From Kitasatospora terrestris (GTDB taxonomy: Bacteria > Actinomycetota > Actinomycetes > Streptomycetales > Streptomycetaceae), in assembly GCF_039542905.1 (NCBI RefSeq), contig NZ_BAABIS010000001.1:8494001-8558000 (forward strand): a DNA stretch of 64,000 bases, in the 5' to 3' direction. This document shows positions 18,198 through 26,902 of this stretch, one piece after another. Position 1 is the stretch's first letter. Each line of letters starts with the position of its first letter. The notes under the pieces were generated by a model, which worked only from the letters and a program-made list of their open reading frames with translations, was not told where the DNA came from and did not search any database. A program made the translations under genes and the position numbers.

Positions 18198-18539
18198 TCA
18201 GGCCGCAGAGACGTGCGTCCCGCTGATGCTGAACGTGCACTCGTAGGTGTCGTACTTGCCCTCGTAGTCGCTGGACAGCCTGTCGTAGTGCTGGGTGTCG
18301 ATCTCGTAGCTGCAGTCGTACGAGGTGTAGTACCCGTAGCCCGGGTAATTCGTTGCGTCGTAGCAGTAGCCGTGCCCAGACGTCGAGTACCAGTACCCGC
18401 GGCAACCGTAGGACCAGGAGCTCTCGTTGGACGCGCTCGACATCGGAGCCGCGAGAGTAACGGCCCCAGCCGCCAGCGCCGCCACGACAGCACCCTTCGC
18501 GATCTTGCTGCCTATCATCCGAGCAATGAAATCAGACAT
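18198..18539 (-). CDS. Small secreted Tyr/Ser-rich protein
   Basis: 113 residues. MSDFIARMIGSKIAKGAVVA then ALAAGAVTLAAPMSSA is a Sec signal peptide, with cleavage probable near residue 36. The mature part of about 77 residues is rich in Tyr, Ser, Gly and Cys: WSYGCRGYWYSTSGHGYCYD, YPGYGYYTSYDCSYEIDTQH, then EGKYDTYECTFSISGTHVS. Four cysteines could form two disulfides. A strong AAGGAGGGG ribosome-binding site precedes ATG 18539. As first gene of an operon with an ABC exporter it resembles a bacteriocin-like or structural surface peptide; this is inference from context. Confidence 0.72.
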   Translation of the reverse strand: MSDFIARMIGSKIAKGAVVAALAAGAVTLAAPMSSASNESSWSYGCRGYWYSTSGHGYCYDATNYPGYGYYTSYDCSYEIDTQHYDRLSSDYEGKYDTYECTFSISGTHVSAA

Positions 18540-19235
18540 TTCCCCTCCTTGAGAATAGCGGGGCCGGCAAATAAAACAACGACCCCAAATAATCCGTGGC
18601 ACGACTGCGGGCCGAGCAGAATTAAGAATCTGCGCCGCCACATGCAAACGGTCGAGATGGGTGCCCAAAAGAATAGATTGAGTACCCACAGTCAGCGTGC
18701 TGGACGATAGCTCATGACGGTGCATCAGTAAAGTGCGTGGATGGCGTCCCGCCGAGTGGTGTAGCAGCGATCTTGGAGTAGGCCCTGGTCAGCGACTCGA
18801 CAGCCGCTGTCCGGCCCTTGCGAGCCCTTGATCGACGGGACGTTCCCCTCGCCGCCACCTGTGCCGAGAACGGCAGCGGGTCGCCCCGCGAGCCCCGGTC
18901 CAGGAACCTCGCTCCGCCGGAACGTCAGCACACGGAGATTCCACCACCACGCGGGACGCGACCAGTGGGTGTCCACCAACAATGAGAGGAATTGGATATG
19001 AATCCGAAGATCGCTCGGCGGCCCCGCCTCAAGCCTCGTGCGAGGCTCGTGCGGGCAGCCAGTCGTAACGCCATCCCATCGAGCCGACGCCACGCGGCAG
19101 CGCGGCACCCCAGCCCGTGGACTGGCACAGCGGCGCGGCTCCTGGGGTCGTGCCGGCAGGTTCCGGACGGGGCGCTCTGGTGGCGGCCGTGCGGAGAGTT
19201 GGCAGGGGTTACGTGGAGGTGCCGGTTTGATTATT
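18540..19235. other. Long gap upstream of peptide operon
   Basis: About 700 bases. The part next to 18540 is A+T-richer (AATAATCC, ATTAAGAATC) and probably carries the promoter of the peptide operon. Frames on either strand from 18725 to 19237 are Arg-rich and overlap each other, with no recognised family. The right side ends at the outer IS5-type element at 19236. Confidence 0.4.
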
Positions 19236-19430
19236 GAGCCTTTTCAGCGTTGAAGCTCGAGGGTGAGTACGGCCTTGGCCACTGAACCTCTTTCATCTTG
19301 AGTTTTCGCAGCTGAGGAGGGTGTGGACGGCAGCGACGAGCGGGCCGATGCGGTTGGTCGAACAGCGGGCTTTGCGGAAGATCCGCCATGACTTGAGTCG
19401 GGCGAAGGCGCGTTCACCGGGTGCCCTGAG

Positions 19431-21085
19431 CCCGGATCCACCGGGCTGTGACTGAGGTGGGGACGGGCTGACGCAGAGAGGTGCCTGCTGAGCTGGGAGG
19501 ATGGGAGTTCTCTACGCTTCCGTCCGGCCCAACCAGCAAGGCACCTCGTAAGTGAAATCCTCCCACAGCTCCGCCGCGCTCACCGCCGCGTTCGACGAGC
19601 CGAACCTGGTCGCGGACGCGGGGCTCGTCCCGCTGGTCCGGCTGGCCGAGCGGGTCGGGCTTCCCGGACTGGTCGAAGACAGGCTGAGGCTCGACGGTGC
19701 GGGCAACAGCGGCGGTGCCAACCCGGCTGCGAAGGTGATGACGCTGGTCGCGGCGATGTGCGCCGGGGCCGACTCGATCGACGACACCGGCCGGCTGCGG
19801 CACGGCGCGATGGGCCGGCTGTTCGGCGGGGTGCGCGCGCCCTCCACGCTGGGCACGTTCCTGCGCGCGTTCACGCACGGGCACAACCGGCAACTCCATG
19901 CGGTGCACCGGGACTTCCTCGCCCGTCTCGCACGGGACACCCCGCTGCTGCCCGGCCTGGACCGGGTGGCGTTCGTGGACGTCGACCCCACCCACCGGCG
20001 GGTCTACGGACGCGCCAAGCAGGGTGCCGAGGTCGGCCGGTTCAAGGGCGTGCGCACCCTGCACCCGATCCTGGCCACCCTCAGCACACCGACGGCCCGC
20101 CCGGTGGTCGCGGCGGTCCGCCTGCGGCGGGGCAAAGCGGCCGACGCCCGCGGCGCCGGACCGTTCACGAGCGAGGCCCTGGCGGCCGCCCGCCAGGCCG
20201 GGGCGGGCGGAACCGTGATCGTCCGCGCGGACAGCCAGTTCTACAACGCCGACGTGGTGGCCGCCTGCCGCCGCGCGAGAGCGCACTTCTCCGTGACGGT
20301 GCGGATGAACCCCCACGTCGCCGCCGCGATCAGCGCGATCGGCGAGGACGCTTGGACGCCGATCCGATACCCCGAGGCGTTCGTCGACCCGGACACCGGC
20401 GAGCTGGTCTCCGACGCCGAGGTCGCCGAGATCACCTACACGGCGTTCACCGGCCGCAGGAAGACCGAGCACACCACTGCCCGGCTGATCGTGCGCCGGG
20501 TCCGCCGCCTGAACGCCGAAACGGCTGCCGGGCAGGGCGAGCTGTTCACCGCCTGGCGCTACCACCCGGTGTTCACCGACAGCCCCTTCGCCACGCTCCA
20601 GGCCGAACTCCACCACCGGCAGCACGCCACGATCGAGCAGGTCATCGCGGACGGCAAGGGATCGGCCCTGGCCCACCTGCCCTCCGGGAACTTCCAGGCG
20701 AACAACGCGTGGCTGACCCTGTGGGCCATCGCCCACAACCTGCTGCGAGCCGCCGGATCCCTCGCCGGGACCTTCCACGCGAGAGCCACCACCGCGACCC
20801 TGCGGGCCCACCTGATCCACGTCCCGGCCCGCATCGCCCGCTCGGCCCGCAGGCTGACGCTCCACCTGCCCGACCACTGGCCCTGGCAACACGCGCTCAC
20901 CGATCTGTTCGACGCCGCCCACCCGCCACCGGCCTGATCACCAACCCGACCACCCGCCCGACAGGGCCCGACCGGAGCAGACGTGGAAAAGCTGGGCAGA
21001 CCAGCAAACACCCCACACCCACCACCCAGTCACCCCCGCCAAAACCCAGATCCGATCACTCCAGAATCAGGTCGGTGGATTCGGG
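19431..21085 (+). mobile_element. Inner IS1380-family element
   Basis: 1,655 bp with inverted ends CCCGGATCCACCGGGCTG and CCCGAATCCACCGACCTG (15 of 18 match) and the 5-bp direct repeat CTGAG at 19426-19430 and 21086-21090. It is inserted in the type A element. Confidence 0.92.
19552..20937 (+). CDS. IS1380-family transposase
   Basis: 461 residues from GTG 19552. Acidic residues of the DDE site lie in VAFVDVDPTHRRVYGRAKQG near 145, TVIVRADSQFYNADVVAACR near 225 and ATIEQVIADGKGSALAHLPS near 365; the insertion between the second Asp and Glu is beta-rich, as in IS4-like transposases. FQANNAWLTLWAIAHNLLRA near 390 is the typical IS1380 C-terminal helix. The gene is complete and the element probably still mobile. 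Confidence 0.93.
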   Translation: MKSSHSSAALTAAFDEPNLVADAGLVPLVRLAERVGLPGLVEDRLRLDGAGNSGGANPAAKVMTLVAAMCAGADSIDDTGRLRHGAMGRLFGGVRAPSTLGTFLRAFTHGHNRQLHAVHRDFLARLARDTPLLPGLDRVAFVDVDPTHRRVYGRAKQGAEVGRFKGVRTLHPILATLSTPTARPVVAAVRLRRGKAADARGAGPFTSEALAAARQAGAGGTVIVRADSQFYNADVVAACRRARAHFSVTVRMNPHVAAAISAIGEDAWTPIRYPEAFVDPDTGELVSDAEVAEITYTAFTGRRKTEHTTARLIVRRVRRLNAETAAGQGELFTAWRYHPVFTDSPFATLQAELHHRQHATIEQVIADGKGSALAHLPSGNFQANNAWLTLWAIAHNLLRAAGSLAGTFHARATTATLRAHLIHVPARIARSARRLTLHLPDHWPWQHALTDLFDAAHPPPA

Positions 21086-21756
21086 CTGAGCCGGGCATGG
21101 TCGCGGTTGTACTGCTTGTAGTGTTCGGGCAGTTCGTCGTGGCGGTAGTAGGGAGTGCGGACGGTCGCGCCGGCGCCCTGGTAGGCGCGGTCGGCGAGAA
21201 CCAGGATCTGCCGGGTCAGGCAGGCCTGGACGATGCCGTGGGCTCGGGCGGCGGTGAGATCGTGGGTGCGGCCGGGCAGAGCTCGGGAGAACCACAACGG
21301 CGTGCCGTCCGGAGTGGCGAGGACCTGCACGTTCATCCCGTGCTTCCGGTGCTTCTGCGAGTAGTACGGCTCGTCCGCGGCGATCCGGTCGGTCGGGATC
21401 AGCGTTCCGTCGACGATCACGAAGTCGCCCTCACCCAGACCCACCAGCGCCTCGCGCAGGCCCGGTGCCCAGGCGGCCAGAAGCTCGACGGTCTCGTCGA
21501 CGTACCGCCAGGCGGTCGCCTGCGACACCCCGAAGCCGGCTCCCAACTGTGCGAGGGTCTCGTTCTTCCGAAGATGGGCCAGGGTGAGCAGGGCCTGCTT
21601 GAAGCAGCTCAAGCGCCGCCAACGCGAATGCAGTTCACGCCTTCGGGCGTAGATCAGCCACGAGACGTGCTCAACGAGCTCGTGCGGGACATCGAGCATG
21701 GCAGGATACGAGACCAAGCGAGGCTCCTCGGGCGAAGCGCGGTGCGTAGAGAACAC
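21067..21756 (-). pseudogene. IS5-family transposase split by IS1380 element
   Basis: MFSTHRASPEEPRLVSYPAM to YKQYNRDHARL is identical by eye to residues 1-226 of the intact copy at 38327. The frame then enters the IS1380 right end (SPNPPT, stop). The missing tail, corresponding to RAPGERAFARLKSWRIFRKA and CSTNRIGPLVAAVHTLL, is encoded on the same strand at 19284-19430. Confidence 0.9.
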
Positions 21757-21810
21757 CAGCGCAACGACCAGGAGCCTCGCCTGTTACTCCACCTGTTCTG
21801 ACCAGCCATT

Positions 21811-22596
21811 TCACCCCGCCGGGACAGGATGAAAGAGGTTCACTGACGTCAGCCAGTTCGGGCTGCAGCGGGCGTGGCGGAAGATCCTCCAGCGTTTCAG
21901 GGTGGCTACGCCGCGTTCGACGGGGTATCGCAGCCGGGCGTGGGCCCGGTTCAGTGATCTCTGTGCGGCAGTGAGCTCCTTGCGGGGCGGGCGCCTGGTC
22001 GGCACGGCGAACGTTCCGCCCGCGCCGGTGTAGGCCATGTCGGCCAGGGCCGGGATCCGGAGCCGGACGCAGGTCTTCACGATGCGGTGGGTTCGGGTGG
22101 CGGTCAGGTCATGCGTTCGGCCTGGCAGAGCGCGGGAGATCCACACGAGCCTGCCCCTCGGACCGGTGATGACCTGGAGGTTCGCGCCGTGGCGGCGGTG
22201 CTTTCCCGAGTAGTCCGCGCGGCCGTCGCCGACCCGGTCGCACTCGGCGAGGGTGCCGTCGACCAGGATGTACTCCGGGTCGGCCTCGCGCAGGGCCTGC
22301 GTCAGACCGGGCGCCTTCCGGGCGAGGAGGTCGGTGACCTGGTGGACGTAGGCGTGGGCGGTGCCGATGCTGATCCGGAAGCCGGCGGCGATCTGGGCGA
22401 GGGTGTCGTGCTTGCGTAGGTACACGAGCGCGACCAGGGCTCGCTGGGAGGGTCGGAGCTTGCAGCGTCGGTCACCCTCGCGGGTGACGATCAGCATGGT
22501 GACCCACTCAACGAGGGCGTGCGGCAGGTCCAGTGCGGCAGGATAGGTAACCACCAGGGCTCCCCGGCAGAAGAGTTGAGACGTCAGATACCTCAC
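21811..22596 (-). pseudogene. IS5-family transposase, 3' end displaced by insertion
   Basis: MRYLTSQLFCRGALVVTYPA, WVTMLIVTREGDRRCKLRPS, LVYLRKHDTLAQIAAGF, VDGTLAECDRVGDGRADYSG (first catalytic Asp), ISRALPGRTHDLTATRTHRI, PALADMAYTGAG (second Asp), then RYPVERGVATLKRWRIFRHA (Glu). This is a DDE_Tnp_4/IS5-type transposase, about 75% similar by eye to the copies at 39228 and 56366. The last true residues are CSPNWLTSV; the following NLFHPVPAG comes from the inserted element. The native C terminus lies at 19236-19283. Confidence 0.85.
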
Positions 22597-23231
22597 TCAA
22601 CTGCCTGGGAGCTCTGTCCGTTCTTCCCCGGCCCACGACCGCTGGCCGTCACCCGATCGGTGGCCGCTCTGAAAACGCTCAGGTGCGACACGAGGTCGCT
22701 CCAAGTAAGTAAGGACAGCCAGGTGAAGGAGGTATCGATCGGCTGAACTTCGGGCCAGTGTCCAAGGCCCGTCCCCACGCTCACATGCGTCGCTGGCAAC
22801 GGCGGGGTGTGAAGCTGAGCGTTCAAGCCCAAGGGCGCCTCGGCCATCGAGGAGTCACAGGCGAGGGGAAGGCTGGACGGGCGAACGCGAGTGAACCCCT
22901 GACGACGCCCCGTGATTTCAAGGCCGCGCGATGGCATGCAAACGGCGGTCACAGGACCCGGTGCTGTGAGGCATCGAGCGACCCTCAGGAAGCTGAGACC
23001 TGGGGGGAGGACACCGCTGGTCCCGGGGTAAAGGGGGCGCCCACCCCAGCCGCGTCTTACTGGTGCGGAACGTGGAAACCCCGTCGAGGTCCAGGTGAAG
23101 AGCCTGGTAGGCCGACCGCAAGGAGAGCTGAACTCCCCGGCGGGAGAAGGATGATCTGAGCTGCTCTGGCTTTCCTGGAGTCCTTGATGTCTGGGTTTGT
23201 TACGATCCAGACGTAAGGAGAACCACGAGCA

Positions 23232-23543
23232 GTGCCAGCACCCCGTAAGTACCCCGATGAACTTCGTGAGCGCGCCGTGCGCGAGGTCCGCTCGACGGGT
23301 CGGCCCGTCGCTCACGTGGCCCGTGACCTGGGTATCCACAAGGAGGCCCTGCGGTCCTGGGTGCGCCAGGCCGAGGCCGACGCCGGAGAGCGCGACGATC
23401 GGCTCACGACCGCAGAGCAGGACGAGCTGAAGGAACTCCGCAAGGAAGTCGCCGAGTTGAGGCGGGCCAACGAGATCCTCAAGGCTGCCAGCGTGTTTTT
23501 TGCCCAGGAGATCGACCGTCCCCGGACGAGGCCGAGCAGGTGA
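23232..23543 (+). CDS. IS3-family OrfA
   Basis: 103 residues: APRKYPDELRERAVREVRST, HVARDLGIHKEALRSWVRQA is the helix-turn-helix, and DELKELRKEVAELRRANEIL is the leucine-zipper that dimerises OrfA. A run of six T at 23494-23499 (GTGTTTTTTGCC) near its end is a probable slip site for the -1 frameshift into OrfB. The frame ends four bases into OrfB's nominal start. Confidence 0.9.
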   Translation: MPAPRKYPDELRERAVREVRSTGRPVAHVARDLGIHKEALRSWVRQAEADAGERDDRLTTAEQDELKELRKEVAELRRANEILKAASVFFAQEIDRPRTRPSR

Positions 23544-24421
23544 TCGACCACCTGCGCGACGGCTTTGGGGTCGATCCCGTATGCCGGGTGCTGGAGCTGT
23601 CGCCGTCGACGTACTTCGCGCGCAAGCAGCGGCCGAAATCGGCCCGCCGGCTCCGCGACGAGGAACTGATTCCGCTGGTCACAGCGGTGTGGGAGGACTC
23701 GGGCCGCACCTACGGGGTCCGCCGCATCACGCGGGCCCTGGTCCGCGCCGGCCACCAGGTCGCGCGGTGCACCGTCGAGCGGCTGATGCGCGAGCTCGGC
23801 ATCGAGGGCGTGATCCGCGGGCAGCGGCGCCGCACCACCGTCCCGGAGCCGGCGGCACCTCGTCCGCCGGACCTGGTCAACCGCCACTTCGCCGCCCAGC
23901 GCCCGAACCAGCTGTGGCTGGCCGACCTGACCTACGTCCGTACCTGGTCGGGCTGGGTCTACGTGGCGTTCGTCCTGGACGCGTACTCCCGCCGGATCGT
24001 GGGCTGGCAGGCCGCCACCCACATGCGGACCGACCTGCCGCTGGACGCGTTGGAGATGGCGCTGTGGCGGCAGAAGATCAAGAAGGACGTCGGCCTTATT
24101 CATCACAGCGACCGCGGGTCGCAATACGTATCCATTCGCTACACAGAGCGATTGTCCGAGGTTGGTGCCTCAGCGTCCGTGGGCTCCGTCGCAGACTCGT
24201 ACGACAACGCGATGGCCGAGGCCCTGAACGGCACGTTCAAAGCCGAACTGATCGAACATCAGGGACCGTGGCGGGACTTCGACGAGGTTGAGCGGGCCGT
24301 CTTCCAGTGGGTCGCGTGGTACAACGGTGAACGACTCCACTCCGCCCTCGACTACATGCCACCCGACGAGTACGAACAGGCATACTGGGCGAGCCTGGAC
24401 CAACACCCGCAAGTCGCTTGA
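23540..24421 (+). CDS. IS3-family OrfB transposase
   Basis: 293 residues. VIDHLRDGFGVDPVCRVLEL starts the HTH_21 region, RPNQLWLADLTYVRTWSGWV holds the first catalytic Asp, LIHHSDRGSQYVSIRYTERL the second Asp and SYDNAMAEALNGTFKAELIE the Glu of the rve integrase fold. It lies in the -1 frame relative to OrfA and is probably made as an OrfAB fusion. The gene is complete. Confidence 0.93.
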   Translation: MIDHLRDGFGVDPVCRVLELSPSTYFARKQRPKSARRLRDEELIPLVTAVWEDSGRTYGVRRITRALVRAGHQVARCTVERLMRELGIEGVIRGQRRRTTVPEPAAPRPPDLVNRHFAAQRPNQLWLADLTYVRTWSGWVYVAFVLDAYSRRIVGWQAATHMRTDLPLDALEMALWRQKIKKDVGLIHHSDRGSQYVSIRYTERLSEVGASASVGSVADSYDNAMAEALNGTFKAELIEHQGPWRDFDEVERAVFQWVAWYNGERLHSALDYMPPDEYEQAYWASLDQHPQVA

Positions 24422-24460
24422 TCACACGATCGCGGACTACACGAAAGCCGGGGCAGCTCA

Positions 24461-24946
24461 AGGTACTGGATTGTGGACCGGCACTTCGGCAGGTTCCACC
24501 CGTCCAGGCAAGACCGGTGGGTCTTCGGTGACCGCGACAGCGGCGCCTTCCTGCCCAAATTCGCCTGGACCGGAATCGTCCGCCACCAGCTCGTCAAGGG
24601 CGGAGCGTCCCCGGACGACCCCGCGCTCGCCGAGTACTGGCAGGACCGCCGCCGCAAGAAGGCGCCACCGCCGATGGACAAGACCAGTCTCGTCCTGGCA
24701 GTCCGGCAGCAGGGGCTCTGCCCCCTCTGCAAACAGGCGCTGATCGCCGGAGCCGAGTACGAACCGGACAGCCCACGCGAGTGGATCAACTGGTTCGCGG
24801 CCTCGAAGAAGATGCTCCACAAACATCACTTCACCTACCGGCGAGACGGCGGCACGGACGAACGGACCAACCTTCGCCTCGTGCACTCCGAATGCCACCG
24901 CCAGCACCACGCTGGCGACCGCGAACGGACCACATCAACCTGCTGA
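24461..24946 (+). pseudogene. Group II intron maturase/HNH C-terminal fragment
   Basis: Reading (frame of 24473): DRHFGRFHPSRQDRWVFGDR, LPKFAWTGIVRHQLVKGGAS, ALAEYWQDRRRKKAP is the end of the maturase (domain X) region. CPLCKQALIAGAEYEPDSP and HKHHFTYRRDGGTDERTNLR with LVHSECHRQHH form the HNH endonuclease domain with its zinc cysteines. The reverse-transcriptase fingers and palm, about 350 residues, are lacking because the IS3 element replaced them. Confidence 0.85.
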
Positions 24947-25048
24947 CCTGCGAAGCCCTCCGTGGCTTGCTTGAGCCGGATGCCGGGATGACTGGCACGT
25001 CCGGTTCTGAGGGGGCCGGGTCACGGCAACGTGATCCGGCTACCCGAC

Positions 25049-26902
25049 TACGACCCGCACACGAACAGGCTCACCGACCAGCTGGTCACGCGGTCGACGG
25101 CGACGCCGACCAACGTCGACGAGCAGGCCTACACGTACGACCTGGCCGGGAACCTCACCAAGCAGACCTCGACCCGCCTGGGTTCGTCGAGCTCGGTGGA
25201 GACGCAGTGCTTCCGATGCGACACGCTCGACCGGCTGAGCAAGGCGTGGACGGCCACCGACTCGTGCGCCGCCACCCCGACCTCGGCCGCGCACGCGACG
25301 GTCGGTGACGGCATCGCGGGCGGGGCGTACTGGACGGAGTGGAGCTTCGACGCGCTGGGCAACCGCACTCAGCAGGTCGAGCACTCCACCACCGGCGGTG
25401 CGGACGCCACCACCAACTACACCTACAACGGCAACGGCACGAACCAGCCGCACACGCTGACCTCGACCAACGCCAACACCTCCTACCAGTACGACGCTGC
25501 GGGCAACACCACCAAGCGCACCACCCCCTCGGGCGGCACCCAGACCCTGAACTGGGACGACGCCGGCCGGCTGACCTCGGTCAGCGGCGGCACCGCGGGT
25601 ACCACCAGCTACGTCTACGACGCGAACGGGCAGGTGCTGCTGCAGAAGGACCCCGGCTCCACGGTGCTCTACCTGCCGGGCCAGCAGCTGACGCTGACCG
25701 GCACGGTCCTGAGCGGCACGCGGTACTACCCCCTGCCGGGTGGCGGCACCGCCGTCCGCACGGGCACGGCCGGCGGCTCGACGACCTACACGTTCGAGAT
25801 CCCGGACCAGCACGGCACCGCCGGACTTGCGCTCGACGCGACCGCGCAGAACCCGACCTGGCGCCAGTTCACCCCCTACGGCGCCTCCCGGGGCACCGTC
25901 GTGTCCTGGGCCGACAACCGCGGATTCCTCAACGCGCCCGCCAACCCGGCGACCGGCCTCACCTCGCTCGGAGCACGCCAGTACGACCCCTCCATCGGAC
26001 GCTTCATCAGCGTCGACCCACTCTTCGACCCCAGCGACGCCCAGCAGCTCGGCGGCTACACCTACGCCAGCAGCGACCCCGTGGGCAAGAGCGACCCGAC
26101 CGGCCTGCGTACGGACCCCGACGGCATCTGGTGCGACACCCACCAGTGCACCCCGGAGGGGAAGGCCAACGCCGACCGGCTCCACGATCAGCAGGACAAG
26201 CGCGACAAGGAAATATCGGAGAACCACCAGAAGCACTCGGACCCCGGCGAGCGGGAGAAGTGGCGGAAGGCCAGGATCGCGTGGCTCAAGAGCAAGGACA
26301 ACCCGATCGTCGGGGCCTATCTGGCGAGGATCAAGGAGATCAACAAGCGCAACTGCCACGGACCGGCCCGTGACGGCTGCGCCTGGGCGAACCTCGCGGA
26401 CAGCATCCTGTTCGACGAGTACATCGAGGACGCGGCCAACCGGATCGACGAGGGCGCCTTCGTGTTCGACCAGAAGGAGTTCGACATCATGGTCCGCAAG
26501 GGCAAGGACTACCGGAAGGGCTTCAACAACCACGAGTACCAGATGGCCTTCGATCTCGCCGCCGGCCCCAACGGGGTGGACGTCATGGCGCATCCCCAGG
26601 GCGACGGCAAGCAGTTCGACGCCTACGTCGACGGAGTGCCGTCGGAGTTCAAGGCGGTGGCCGGTACTCCTTCGTCGATAAACAGCGCCCTGAAGAGCGC
26701 CAAGGGGAAGGGTGCCGTCCGGCTCTACATCAGGGCGGCGGACAACTCCTCCGCCTCCGACGCCATGAACGTCATGCGCGGCTTCAGGGGAAGCACCGCG
26801 GACTACACTGACTACTATGTGTACGCCCGCGGCGACAACGGCGGATGGAACATCAGCGGCAAGGTCGGTGGCCAGCCCAAGTGCAACGGATGGGGATGCT
26901 GA
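25049..26902 (+). CDS. Rhs-repeat protein 3' part with C-terminal nuclease-like toxin
   Basis: About 617 residues counted from the 3' exon of the intron; the 5' portion is lost. YTYDLAGNLTKQTSTRL, YQYDAAGNTTKRTTPSG and YVYDANGQVLLQKDPGS are YD/Rhs repeats. TGLTSLGARQYDPSIGRFIS and DPVGKSDPTGL are the conserved Rhs-core closure, after which the variable toxin starts near 26105. The C-terminal 264 residues contain HEYQMAFDLAAGPNGVDVMA, KQFDAYVDGVPSEFKAV and KGAVRLYIRAAD, which fit a PD-(D/E)xK nuclease arrangement (E, D, ExK) as in CdiA/Rhs tRNA- or DNA-cleaving toxins. This assignment is inference. An immunity gene overlaps its stop. Confidence 0.8.
   Translation, partial: YDPHTNRLTDQLVTRSTATPTNVDEQAYTYDLAGNLTKQTSTRLGSSSSVETQCFRCDTLDRLSKAWTATDSCAATPTSAAHATVGDGIAGGAYWTEWSFDALGNRTQQVEHSTTGGADATTNYTYNGNGTNQPHTLTSTNANTSYQYDAAGNTTKRTTPSGGTQTLNWDDAGRLTSVSGGTAGTTSYVYDANGQVLLQKDPGSTVLYLPGQQLTLTGTVLSGTRYYPLPGGGTAVRTGTAGGSTTYTFEIPDQHGTAGLALDATAQNPTWRQFTPYGASRGTVVSWADNRGFLNAPANPATGLTSLGARQYDPSIGRFISVDPLFDPSDAQQLGGYTYASSDPVGKSDPTGLRTDPDGIWCDTHQCTPEGKANADRLHDQQDKRDKEISENHQKHSDPGEREKWRKARIAWLKSKDNPIVGAYLARIKEINKRNCHGPARDGCAWANLADSILFDEYIEDAANRIDEGAFVFDQKEFDIMVRKGKDYRKGFNNHEYQMAFDLAAGPNGVDVMAHPQGDGKQFDAYVDGVPSEFKAVAGTPSSINSALKSAKGKGAVRLYIRAADNSSASDAMNVMRGFRGSTADYTDYYVYARGDNGGWNISGKVGGQPKCNGWGC

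Larger units (their letters stand above)
19284..21841 (-). mobile_element. Middle IS5-type element (type A), interrupted
   Basis: Ends GAACCTCTTTCATC on both sides (19284 and, inverted, 21841). The target repeat ACT is at 19281-19283 and 21842-21844. It is inserted in the transposase gene of the type D element and is itself split by the IS1380 element at 19431-21085. Uninterrupted length would be about 898 bp, equal to the intact copy at 38242. Confidence 0.9.
19236..22680 (-). mobile_element. Outer IS5-type element (type D), interrupted
   Basis: The right (5') end is the reverse complement of GAGCGTTTTCAGAGCGGCCA at 22680; the left (3') end is GAGCCTTTTCAGCG at 19236. The transposase reading stops at 21844 and resumes at 19281 as VAKAVLTLELQR, the two parts being separated by another IS. 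Without inserts it would be about 885 bp. Flanks are ATT on the left and AGG on the right, so no matching target repeat remains. Confidence 0.8.
23157..24460 (+). mobile_element. IS3-family element inserted in the intron
   Basis: 1,304 bp with inverted ends TGAGCTGCTCTGGCTTTC and TGAGCTGCCCCGGCTTTC (16 of 18 match). Flanks are ...GATC on the left and AGGT on the right, so there is no target duplication. Most of the intron reverse-transcriptase gene is missing at this point, consistent with an IS-driven adjacent deletion. Confidence 0.88.
22683..25048 (+). mobile_element. Group II intron remnant inside an Rhs gene
   Basis: The left edge GTGCGACACGAGG fits the group II 5' consensus GTGYG. Domain V is at 24973-25007: GAGCCGGATGCC, then GGCACGTCCGGTTC, forming the usual stem with the AGC triad. 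Domain VI follows (GGCCGGGTCACG, GCAA, CGTGATCCGGCTACCC) and the 3' end is CTACCCGAC at 25048. The intron-encoded protein survives only as its C-terminal part. An IS3 element lies inside (23157-24460). The 3' exon starts TACGACCCGCAC in an Rhs repeat; the 5' exon is gone. Confidence 0.85.

Noticed and set aside
18198..18539. Lactococcin 972-type bacteriocin for the secreted peptide
   Set aside because: Some Tyr/Ser/Gly likeness, but the expected His-rich core and companion membrane family were not recognised.
18725..19108. 127-codon minus-strand frame
   Set aside because: No start context, no family pattern, overlapping equally good frames on the other strand.
22758..23159. 133-codon plus frame (MSKARPHAHMRR...) before the IS3 element
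   Set aside because: Lies in the structured 5' part of the group II intron; sequence is RNA-domain-like, not a protein family.
25040..26593. 517-codon minus-strand frame across the Rhs fragment
   Set aside because: Shadow of the Rhs repeats on the plus strand.
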